A stretch of 5,634 nt of DNA, from contig PUNP01000868.1 of assembly GCA_003551785.1 (NCBI GenBank), positions 1 through 5,634 on the forward strand, in the 5' to 3' direction. Shown here piece by piece: positions 1-4,820 of this stretch (position 1 is the first letter of the stretch; every line of letters begins with the position of its first letter). The notes beneath the pieces were generated by a model. It ran no database searches and was not told the origin of the DNA. It was given only the letters and a program-made list of their open reading frames with translations. Both the position numbers and the translations under genes were made by a program. This stretch comes from Candidatus Brocadiaceae bacterium (lineage in GTDB: Bacteria > Planctomycetota > Brocadiia > SM23-32).

Positions 1-265
1 AATAGAATCATTCCTTCCCCACAAACTCACCGATGATGTGAAAGGTAAACTGCGGGTGGCAGGCAGGTCCGATCCAGCCGGTTCGGGGGATAAATCCACC
101 CCCGACCAGGCGGCCTGTCCGGTCTCAGCACGGCGCCCCGAAGCCGGGCAGGCGGCATAAGAGCCCGGGAGCCACGGCAGAAAATCAAACCCATCAGAAC
201 CCGTTACCGCTTATTTTCTTTGCGCCTTGGCGTCTTTGCGTTAAAATGTCCTGATGGGGGACGGG
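1..265. other. GC-rich gene-free stretch at the left edge
   Basis: I see no convincing coding region on either strand here. No reading frame of useful length with a ribosome site was found, and there is nothing recognisable as a tRNA or rRNA. Positions about 60-180 are markedly GC-rich. A hairpin is possible at 83-105, where TCGGGGG pairs with CCCCCGA around a 9-nt loop. Together with the repeats that follow up to 435, this looks like intergenic repeat-bearing DNA, although the decayed end of a gene lying left of the window cannot be excluded. Confidence 0.5.
190..258. repeat. CTTTGCG direct-repeat element bounded by an 8-bp inverted repeat
   Basis: The core at 215-245 contains the heptamer CTTTGCG twice (218-224 and 234-240) around GCCTTGGC, itself nearly palindromic. 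The core is flanked by CCCATCAG (190-197) and its exact reverse complement CTGATGGG (251-258). Similar sequences, read in the other direction as GCAAAGACGC..GGCGCAAAG, recur between genes in many bacterial genomes. That recollection is from general knowledge and was not checked here. The sequence shows no coding role. It is probably a member of a dispersed non-coding repeat family. Confidence 0.5.
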
Positions 266-285
266 GTTTACTGAGGATTTACCAA
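266..285 (+). repeat. Dispersed 20-bp repeat, copy A
   Basis: The sequence is GTTTACTGAGGATTTACCAA. It matches copy B (381-400) at 18 of 20 positions and the other copies at 3073-3091, 3218-3237, 4549-4568 and 4685-4704 more loosely. The similarity to the copy at 4685 continues rightwards through AATAAGC, giving about 27 bp of shared sequence with a one-base gap. The copy lies just outside the left arm of the composite inverted repeat at 292-429. Confidence 0.7.
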
Positions 286-291
286 TAAGCA

Positions 292-429
292 AGTGGTTAG
301 TTGCATAAGTCCGCATAATGTATTTGGTAGACCCGTTGCCTCCTCACCACCGTGCCCTGTGCCGGTGGTGAGGTCCCGTAGTTCACTGAGGACTTACCAA
401 CATTTGGCTTATTTATGCAACTAAGCACT
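292..429. repeat. Composite inverted-repeat element, MITE-like
   Basis: The outer arms are 292-308 and 413-429. Read as inverted repeats they match at 16 of 17 positions, with 12 in an unbroken run (TTAGTTGCATAA / TTATGCAACTAA). Partly complementary sequence continues inward. In the middle lies a perfect 11-bp hairpin, CCTCACCACCG (342-352) with CGGTGGTGAGG (363-373), around a 10-nt loop. Copy B of the 20-bp repeat sits inside the element at 381-400. It encodes no transposase. The structure resembles a small non-autonomous mobile element or a nested palindromic repeat, but I see no clear target-site duplication, so mobility is an inference. It lies directly downstream of the minus-strand DUF4838 gene and would be transcribed as its 3' untranslated region. 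Confidence 0.65.
381..400 (+). repeat. Dispersed 20-bp repeat, copy B
   Basis: The sequence is GTTCACTGAGGACTTACCAA, closest to the family consensus. It differs from copy A only by C for T at two positions and lies 115 bp to its right in the same orientation. It sits between the central hairpin and the right arm of the composite element at 292-429. Confidence 0.7.
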
Positions 430-436
430 AGTGCTT
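423..436. repeat. 14-bp perfect palindrome touching the DUF4838 stop codon
   Basis: AAGCACTAGTGCTT reads the same on both strands. Its last base is the final base of the minus-strand TGA stop (436-438), and its left half overlaps the right arm of the composite element. A perfect palindrome has no loop, so it would make a poor terminator hairpin. It more likely marks the boundary of the inverted-repeat element or is a protein-binding site. The function is unknown. Confidence 0.55.
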
Positions 437-2931
437 CAATCAACCGGCCGGTACAAGAACGGTCGGCGGAACATACCGCCATTGTGGTGCTCGGTGTGCA
501 CGCGCAGGGTGATGTCGTTCTGACCCGGCTCCAGCTCGCCCGCCAGGTCAACGTCCCAGTTGAAGCTGTAGCAGTTGTGCCACCACATCGGGTTTTGCTC
601 CCTATGCGCAACCAGGTATCCATTCACATAGAGCCATGCCTCATCGAAAAGGCCCGGGAAGTGTATATGCACGTTTCCATCGGCCTGGCCAGCGTCCAGA
701 TTCACCCGGGTTTTATACCAGTGAAAGCCCGTGAAGCACTGCCAGTCGGGGTGGAGCACGCCCTGGGCCTGGGCGTAGAGATCGGTGCCCAGCATCTCCC
801 ACTCGGTGGTCGGGTAGTCCTTGCGCGCTTCGGGATCGGCGTAATTATCACTGTTCTGCTCCCAGTAGCTCAGATCGGCCTCCTTGCGAGCGAAACCGCG
901 TGGCAGGCCGGTGTCGTTCGGGTCGCGCCGGTAAGCCCATTCCAGCGGCAGCATCTTGACCAGTTCACCTTCAGTGCCGTCGGTTTTTTCCCTGAGCTCC
1001 ACATACTGTGCCACTTCGTTGTTGAACCAGGGGCCCACGGTCTCGGAAGGTTCTTCCGGATTTTCCGGAGCCGGTATGCCGGCGATCACGCCGGTGGTAA
1101 AAGTAGGGTTCATCTCCGCCAGTTCGACCCTCGCCTCGAGCGCTTCCCTGCCGGCTTCCTCCGCTCCGGCATAGTCACCTTCACGTGCGCCTCTGCGCAC
1201 CATAGTGGTGTATCCGTCGATTACCTCAAAACTCTTTTCGGTGAACCTCATCCTTTCCAAGTAGAGTTCTTCGTTGCGCGAAAGGTTCTCCCGGTCTCCG
1301 GCGCGCAGATCGGCCACGGCATCTTTACCGTCTTCCAGATGTCCCCGCAGCTCTTCCACCAACTCGTCGGTATAGACGGCGGGTATGAGGTAGAACTCAT
1401 GTTCTTTGACGATGCTCTCTTCCCACACGTCGAATATGGCGTCCCAGTACCGGGCCATAGGTTCGGTCGCCGGGCCATAGAAGCGCCGGTAAAAATCATC
1501 CAGAAGCTCGTCAACATCGAGGTCGGGATTCCACATGAGCTGACCCCGGATGTAGAAATTGGTGAATGTGGTGGCTATAGCCCCGCGGGTTTCGGTTCGG
1601 AAACCGAGAATATCCGCGTCACGGTAATGTTTGACATCGCGGCGGAAGGCCTGGTGTGCGGGATTGGGCAGGTCGCGCCATACCAGCATACTCTGATCAT
1701 AGTCGTAGATTTGCACGCGGCCGTCCATGAACTCGGCCCATTGGTACATCATCTCCCGATACTCTTCCCTGGGCGGAGAGCGATGGTCGTCCATATGGTG
1801 GATGGGATCGATATCTATAGGCGCCAGCGTAGCCACCAGCGGCGATTCGGCGTAGAGATCGCGCTGAGGCGGAATCGTAATGTTGCCGTAGGACAGGAAC
1901 GTAATGGTGGATTCGCTGTCGGGGTGCTCATCAAGCAGCCTGCGCGCGACACCATTGTAGAACGTCATGAAGTTATCGGTCAGCATCTGCGTCATGAAAT
2001 ACTTATCGAACATATTCGCCCTGAGTTTTTCATCGAGATCGGAATCCGATTCATACGTACCGTCGTCCATACCGAGGCGTATATTTCCACCTGCAGCAAA
2101 CTGGTCCTTGAGCTGATCGGCCACGTGCTCTATCGTTTCGGGGTCTGCTATGGGAACGTTGAATGCGGTGCCGCCTTCGGGGATCAGGTCCTCGACATAT
2201 CTTCCCAGCGCGTGGGCGGCGACAAATCCTTCGTGATTTACGAAATTACGTCTTTCAAAATCGATGTATCCCTTATCCGATGCATTCCAGGCCCTCCAAA
2301 TGTGCCGCACTTCAAACGGAGGGGCGTGGGTATGGTCGAGTTCCTCCACGACGATGGTGTCGCGTTCCGGTATGCACTCGCCGAACTCAGTCGGCATAAA
2401 CCACCGGCACCCCCATTCCTGAAGCAGTCTGGACACTGCAAAATAATGGCTTCGGGTATTAGAACCGGCAATATACACGCGATTACCCTCGCGCAGAAGC
2501 GTTACGCCGTCGGCGCGTTCGACTCCGTCTCTGCTGCGTTTGCCGACGACAAACGGGTCGGGTTCTATGACATCCTCAAGCCGCTGCTCGAGTTGTGGTT
2601 CGGTTCTCAGGGCAAGTTCTCCGATGATGAAGACCGGCGCATCGCCCTCGAATGCCGTTTCGATCTGCTGCGGATCATCGATGATCTCGGGCCGGGCGCC
2701 GCTCATGAGCTCGATATAATACGCGAGGTCTTCGGCGGCTTCGCGTTCTCTCTGGCGATCCTCAACTTCGGCGGTTTCTGCATCAACGCAGATAAGCGTT
2801 TCGGTCCGGCCATTTTCCACGATTAAAAGTGAGCCGGCACGGGCATAAGAGGTCAGAACGCCCACCATCCCCACACTCAGAACACACATCACAATGCTGC
2901 TCCATCCCGAAAATATCCTGGTAAAACTCAT
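436..2931 (-). CDS. Exported DUF4838 domain protein (probable carbohydrate-active enzyme)
   Basis: This 831-residue protein is probably exported and acts outside the cytoplasm. Residues 1-32 form a signal peptide, with a hydrophobic core at about 13-26 and an ARA|G cleavage site. Residues 35-200 resemble the N-terminal alpha/beta domain found before GH67- and GH20-type barrels (EREAAEDLAYYIELMSGARP, then GSNTRSHYFAVSRLLQEWGC and RWFMPTEFGE). Residues about 255-505 match the DUF4838 barrel-like region, with LGMDDG at 286-291, LSYGNITIPP at 346-355 and a WNPDLDVDELLDDFYRRFYG segment ending at 486. A mostly helical stretch covers 520-610. The C-terminal 160 residues look like a beta-sandwich of the galactose-binding or GH2 sugar-binding type (LFDEAWLYVNGYLVAHRE). 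The family is linked to polysaccharide breakdown, but no substrate or catalytic residue can be assigned from sequence. The ATG at 2931 was chosen because AAGGAG lies 7 nt before it; the GTG six bases upstream is only 1 nt from that site. The gene is visibly more GC-rich than its neighbours (39 of 60 bases at 481-540, against 26 of 60 in thiE at 5161-5220). Confidence 0.93.
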   Translation of the reverse strand: MSFTRIFSGWSSIVMCVLSVGMVGVLTSYARAGSLLIVENGRTETLICVDAETAEVEDRQREREAAEDLAYYIELMSGARPEIIDDPQQIETAFEGDAPVFIIGELALRTEPQLEQRLEDVIEPDPFVVGKRSRDGVERADGVTLLREGNRVYIAGSNTRSHYFAVSRLLQEWGCRWFMPTEFGECIPERDTIVVEELDHTHAPPFEVRHIWRAWNASDKGYIDFERRNFVNHEGFVAAHALGRYVEDLIPEGGTAFNVPIADPETIEHVADQLKDQFAAGGNIRLGMDDGTYESDSDLDEKLRANMFDKYFMTQMLTDNFMTFYNGVARRLLDEHPDSESTITFLSYGNITIPPQRDLYAESPLVATLAPIDIDPIHHMDDHRSPPREEYREMMYQWAEFMDGRVQIYDYDQSMLVWRDLPNPAHQAFRRDVKHYRDADILGFRTETRGAIATTFTNFYIRGQLMWNPDLDVDELLDDFYRRFYGPATEPMARYWDAIFDVWEESIVKEHEFYLIPAVYTDELVEELRGHLEDGKDAVADLRAGDRENLSRNEELYLERMRFTEKSFEVIDGYTTMVRRGAREGDYAGAEEAGREALEARVELAEMNPTFTTGVIAGIPAPENPEEPSETVGPWFNNEVAQYVELREKTDGTEGELVKMLPLEWAYRRDPNDTGLPRGFARKEADLSYWEQNSDNYADPEARKDYPTTEWEMLGTDLYAQAQGVLHPDWQCFTGFHWYKTRVNLDAGQADGNVHIHFPGLFDEAWLYVNGYLVAHREQNPMWWHNCYSFNWDVDLAGELEPGQNDITLRVHTEHHNGGMFRRPFLYRPVD

Positions 2932-2938
2932 ATACACT

Positions 2939-2944
2939 CTCCTT
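2939..2944 (-). promoter_or_regulatory. Ribosome binding site of the DUF4838 gene
   Basis: On the minus strand this reads AAGGAG and lies 7 nt before the ATG at 2931. It decides the start codon, because the in-frame GTG at 2937-2935 would leave only 1 nt of spacing. Confidence 0.8.
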
Positions 2945-3050
2945 ATTCTTAATCAAACATCTAACAAACTTACTCAAACTTCAGTTTCAACACATGTTCG
3001 CCCCGCATTACATTCCCCCGGTCAAAAAGCGATTAAGCTTCCATAATTTA

Positions 3051-3079
3051 CTTATAAGTTTTCAGTCATCGGGGCTCAA
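3051..3079 (-). promoter_or_regulatory. Possible secondary promoter of the DUF4838 gene
   Basis: On the minus strand TTGAGC (3079-3074) is followed after 17 nt by TATAAG (3056-3051). The -10 matches the sigma-70 consensus at five of six bases and the -35 at four. Its -35 lies inside degenerate repeat copy F (3073-3091), and the -10 is part of a 10-bp palindrome, ACTTATAAGT (3050-3059). It is weaker than the promoter at 3140-3168 and may be coincidental. Confidence 0.3.
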
Positions 3080-3091
3080 TGAGAACTTTAC
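3073..3091 (+). repeat. Dispersed repeat, degenerate copy F
   Basis: GGCTCAATGAGAACTTTAC aligns with the family core GGTTCACTGAGGACTTAC at 15 of 18 positions with one inserted T. It lies in the upstream region of the DUF4838 gene. It is the most diverged of the six copies and could be a chance match. Confidence 0.4.
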
Positions 3092-3139
3092 ACTAACTGT
3101 TTAGTAATATGGGCAAAAAAAAGTTGGCAATTTGGGGGG

Positions 3140-3168
3140 ATTGTACTTATCTTAAAACTTTCTGTCAA
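3140..3168 (-). promoter_or_regulatory. Probable sigma-70 promoter of the DUF4838 gene
   Basis: On the minus strand a perfect TTGACA (3168-3163) is followed after exactly 17 nt by TACAAT (3145-3140), five of six bases of the -10 consensus. Transcription would start near 3133 and give a leader of about 200 nt before the ATG at 2931. No riboswitch class is recognised in that leader. The promoter lies downstream of the lipoprotein gene on the same strand, which suggests the two genes are separate transcription units. Confidence 0.65.
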
Positions 3169-3205
3169 ATCGCAACAAGATTGAATCATCAAATACAGCT
3201 GGCAA

Positions 3206-3247
3206 TCCCAGTGGTGGTTCGTAAATATTCAGTGAACCACCTTGGGA
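3206..3247 (-). repeat. Hairpin containing dispersed repeat copy E, downstream of the lipoprotein gene
   Basis: TCCCA (3206-3210) pairs with TGGGA (3243-3247). After a small internal loop, GGTGGTTC (3213-3220) pairs with GAACCACC (3234-3241) around a 13-nt loop. Read on the minus strand, 3237-3218 is GTTCACTGAATATTTACGAA, which matches repeat copy B at 16 of 20 positions, so this is a fifth family member in the opposite orientation. It starts about 58 nt after the stop of the minus-strand OmpA-like gene and could end its transcript. No strong T-run follows on that strand, so terminator activity is uncertain. Confidence 0.6.
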
Positions 3248-3305
3248 CTCGCCTAACTTCATCTACCGCTCCGATTGGCCTAAACTTACAACCAACAAAG
3301 GAAGG

Positions 3306-4163
3306 TCATTCTATATCGAGTTCCCTTGCAGCTTGAGACCCTTCGGGAATAATGACAATTTCTGCCCTGCGGTTTTGTCTGCGGCCTTCGGCAGTATCAT
3401 TGCTGGCTACAGGGTTGGTGTCAGAGAATCCCACGGCCCTTATTCTCTGTTCTCTAAAGTTATGATTGTCGATCAGATAATGCAGTACGCTGACAGCCCG
3501 GGCGGCTGAAAGTTCCCAATTGGACTTCCAGTCTGAATAAGTTATAGGTTCGCTGTCGGTATGTCCTCTGATTTCAATATAGGCATCGGGAAATTGGCTT
3601 TGTATCTGCCGTGCGGCACGACCCAAAGCTGATCGCCCGTCGCTGGTAAGGTCGGCACTCCCGCTAGCGAACATCACGTCGGTAAGCATAGTAACTTTAT
3701 AGGCGCCCGATTCATGCGTGGATGTTTGCACATCATCACCAATTCCGGCCTGGAGTCTTTCCATTTCCTGCTGCATTTCCTGGTGTGATTGCATGAGAGC
3801 GTGTTTCTGCTGTTCAGACTCCTGGATTTGTCCTTCCAGTTCAGAGATTCTTCTTTCTCTCTCCTGAATCCTGGCCTCAAAATCACCGGAACCGTCGCCA
3901 ATCGCATAGGGTTCATCATAATAGTACTGTGTCGCCAACATACCGCTGGTCATACCCAAACTGGCGCCGAGCAAGCTCCCGGGGATCATACCAACCGTGG
4001 AAGCGTTGCCGGCTCCGGCACCGATGACGCCACCAACTACGGTCCCCATAGCCATACCTTCCTGGGTTCTGGTGGTATTTTTTTCAACTCCGCTACAACC
4101 AATCAATAAACCTGCAAATACTGCTGATACTAATAAAAAACTCAATTTCCTGTTAAATCTCAT
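3306..4163 (-). CDS. OmpA-family peptidoglycan-binding lipoprotein
   Basis: This 285-residue protein is a probable outer-membrane lipoprotein that tethers the envelope to peptidoglycan. Residues 1-23 form a lipoprotein signal peptide with lipobox LIGC, Cys23 being lipidated, and Ser at +2 is compatible with outer-membrane sorting. Residues 36-75 are a glycine- and alanine-rich glycine-zipper segment (GTVVGGVIGAGAGNAS). Residues 94-139 are a charged heptad-like coiled coil. Residues 156-272 form an OmpA/MotB C-terminal domain with FASGSADL (165-172), GHTDS (200-204), NWELSAARA (215-223) and NRRAEI (264-269). Asp203 and Arg222 correspond to the residues that grip diaminopimelate in OmpA-like domains. 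The NWELS..RA form is MotB-like, but the lipobox and the absence of a membrane-spanning stator helix argue against MotB. The ATG at 4163 was chosen because AGGAGG lies 6 nt upstream; an in-frame ATG at 4190 lacks a ribosome site and would put nine extra residues, including charged ones, before the signal peptide. Expression probably starts from the promoter at 4281-4308. Confidence 0.94.
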   Translation of the reverse strand: MRFNRKLSFLLVSAVFAGLLIGCSGVEKNTTRTQEGMAMGTVVGGVIGAGAGNASTVGMIPGSLLGASLGMTSGMLATQYYYDEPYAIGDGSGDFEARIQERERRISELEGQIQESEQQKHALMQSHQEMQQEMERLQAGIGDDVQTSTHESGAYKVTMLTDVMFASGSADLTSDGRSALGRAARQIQSQFPDAYIEIRGHTDSEPITYSDWKSNWELSAARAVSVLHYLIDNHNFREQRIRAVGFSDTNPVASNDTAEGRRQNRRAEIVIIPEGSQAARELDIE

Positions 4164-4169
4164 CCTAAG

Positions 4170-4175
4170 CCTCCT
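4170..4175 (-). promoter_or_regulatory. Ribosome binding site of the OmpA-like lipoprotein gene
   Basis: A perfect AGGAGG on the minus strand lies 6 nt before the ATG at 4163. It settles the start in favour of the 285-residue protein over the longer reading beginning at 4190. Confidence 0.88.
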
Positions 4176-4280
4176 ATCATTAAAGCTCATTTTTTTTAAA
4201 GTTTACTTTATGATAATCTTTTTAGCTGTCACAATGCAAGAACATCCCGGTTAACGGACACGACTGAATGCCTATCCAAT

Positions 4281-4308
4281 ATTATAACATATACTTAAAC
4301 ATCACCAA
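4281..4308 (-). promoter_or_regulatory. Probable extended -10 promoter of the lipoprotein gene
   Basis: On the minus strand a perfect TATAAT (4286-4281) is preceded by TGT, making an extended -10 (TGnTATAAT). A weak -35, TTGGTG (4308-4303), lies 16 nt upstream. A transcript would start near 4274 and carry a leader of about 110 nt. The weak -35 is typical of promoters that rely on the TGn element. Confidence 0.6.
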
Positions 4309-4388
4309 CATTCATTTTAAAATAAACTTAAAAACTGATGGGTGTGCGGAGTTGGTATTAAAAACTCAATTCCTTTTAAGCCTAAAAA

Positions 4389-4416
4389 TATAGTGGGTTG
4401 GCGGAAAAGGCAATAA
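4389..4416 (+). repeat. Short repeat module T1, preceding REP-like hairpins
   Basis: TATAG, then five extra bases, then TGGCGGAAAAGGCAATAA. The same module without the five bases occurs at 5455-5477, with two mismatches over 23 aligned bases. Both copies are followed within about 20 bases by GC-rich hairpins, which suggests that the module and hairpins form one repeat unit. Confidence 0.5.
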
Positions 4417-4428
4417 CAGGTTCGCAGT

Positions 4429-4494
4429 GAGCCCTTTCAAGGGCTCCGGAGTCCGGAAATTGTTACGCGATCCCCGGGACGCTTGAAAGCGTCC
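4429..4494. repeat. Inverted pair of REP-like hairpins
   Basis: Hairpin one is GAGCCCTTTCAAGGGCTC (4429-4446), with 8-bp arms. Hairpin two is GGACGCTTGAAAGCGTCC (4477-4494), also with 8-bp arms. Read on the opposite strand, hairpin two becomes GGACGCTTTCAAGCGTCC, so both share the centre CTTTCAAG while their stems differ by paired changes. Between them lies TCCGGA twice (4445-4450 and 4452-4457). A third small hairpin, GCCCC/GGGGC, is at 4519-4530. Two head-to-head palindromes are the layout of BIME/REP elements. No REP-associated tyrosine transposase gene is in the window. Confidence 0.6.
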
Positions 4495-4548
4495 ACTACG
4501 AGCCGGGTTTTCAGGCGTGCCCCCAGGGGCTTTCAACTTGTTTTTGTG

Positions 4549-4568
4549 GTTCACCGAGGACTCACTAT
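4549..4568 (+). repeat. Dispersed 20-bp repeat, copy C
   Basis: GTTCACCGAGGACTCACTAT matches copy B at 16 of 20 positions. Its last base is the first base of the -35 box of the plus-strand promoter at 4568-4596. Preceded by GTG, it begins GTGGTTCAC, as the copies at 3218 and 4685 do. Confidence 0.6.
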
Positions 4569-4596
4569 TGACAAAAAAGAGACAATCCCGGATAAT
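4568..4596 (+). promoter_or_regulatory. Near-consensus sigma-70 promoter directed at thiE
   Basis: A perfect TTGACA (4568-4573) is followed by exactly 17 nt and GATAAT (4591-4596), five of six bases of the -10 consensus. A start near 4604 would give a leader of about 217 nt before thiE. The leader lies entirely within repeat-bearing sequence. A less well spaced alternative nearer thiE is TTGTGT (4737-4742) with TATACT (4757-4762), only 14 nt apart. Confidence 0.6.
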
Positions 4597-4618
4597 GGGT
4601 GACTGTAAATCTTCATTG

Positions 4619-4687
4619 AACCACGTCTCTCCCCGGAAACGTCAAAAGGCGTTTTCAGCGTTCATGGATTAAAAATAAGACGTGGTT
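4619..4687 (+). repeat. 10-bp inverted repeat in the thiE leader
   Basis: AACCACGTCT (4619-4628) is the exact reverse complement of AGACGTGGTT (4678-4687), with 49 bases between them. A small inner hairpin is possible, with AACGTC facing GGCGTT around AAAA with one G-T pair. The right arm runs into repeat copy D. The whole would be transcribed from the promoter at 4568-4596 and could fold into a stem-loop in the thiE leader. It matches no riboswitch class I know. Confidence 0.55.
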
Positions 4688-4704
4688 TACCGTGGACTTA
4701 CGAT
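4685..4704 (+). repeat. Dispersed 20-bp repeat, copy D
   Basis: GTTTACCGTGGACTTACGAT matches copy B at 15 of 20 positions and continues as AAGC, as copy A does. It lies 136 bp after copy C in the same orientation, comparable to the 115-bp spacing of A and B. Confidence 0.55.
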
Positions 4705-4820
4705 AAGCCCTAATTGTCGTTTGATTCGTAGAAAAATTGTGTACTGTACAACATATTATACTGATATCAGGCGGGAATAGCAAAAATAATGCTTTTTAAT
4801 TTAACCCGCTTAGCAACCTC

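Noticed and set aside
297..623. A 108-residue minus-strand frame overlapping the end of the DUF4838 gene
   Set aside because: It is out of frame with the real gene and its low-complexity translation (Thr, Ser, Arg, Trp) is typical of a shadow frame.
415..2826. An 803-residue open frame on the plus strand, antisense to the DUF4838 gene
   Set aside because: It lies opposite a gene with a clear signal peptide, recognisable domains and ribosome site. Its own translation has no recognisable domain and no ribosome site. It is a by-product of GC-rich codon use in the real gene.
3109..3336. A 75-residue plus-strand frame starting MGKKKLAIWG
   Set aside because: It has no ribosome site before the ATG, crosses a hairpin repeat, overlaps the 3' end of the lipoprotein gene and sits on a strong minus-strand promoter.
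4164..4190. A longer lipoprotein start at the ATG ending at 4190
   Set aside because: No ribosome site precedes it, while AGGAGG sits ideally before the ATG at 4163, and the extra residues would lengthen the n-region of the lipoprotein signal.
4366..4554. A 62-residue minus-strand frame between the lipoprotein gene and thiE
   Set aside because: It consists of translated REP-like hairpins and part of repeat copy C, with no ribosome site.
266..4704. A CRISPR array formed by the 20-bp repeats
   Set aside because: Spacing is irregular, copies occur on both strands and are interrupted by genes, and they differ from one another too much.
4597..4820. A TPP riboswitch upstream of thiE
   Set aside because: The conserved CTGAGA and ACCTGATCTGGATAATACCAGCG-type elements are not present in order; GGATAATG at 4590-4597 is part of the promoter -10 region.
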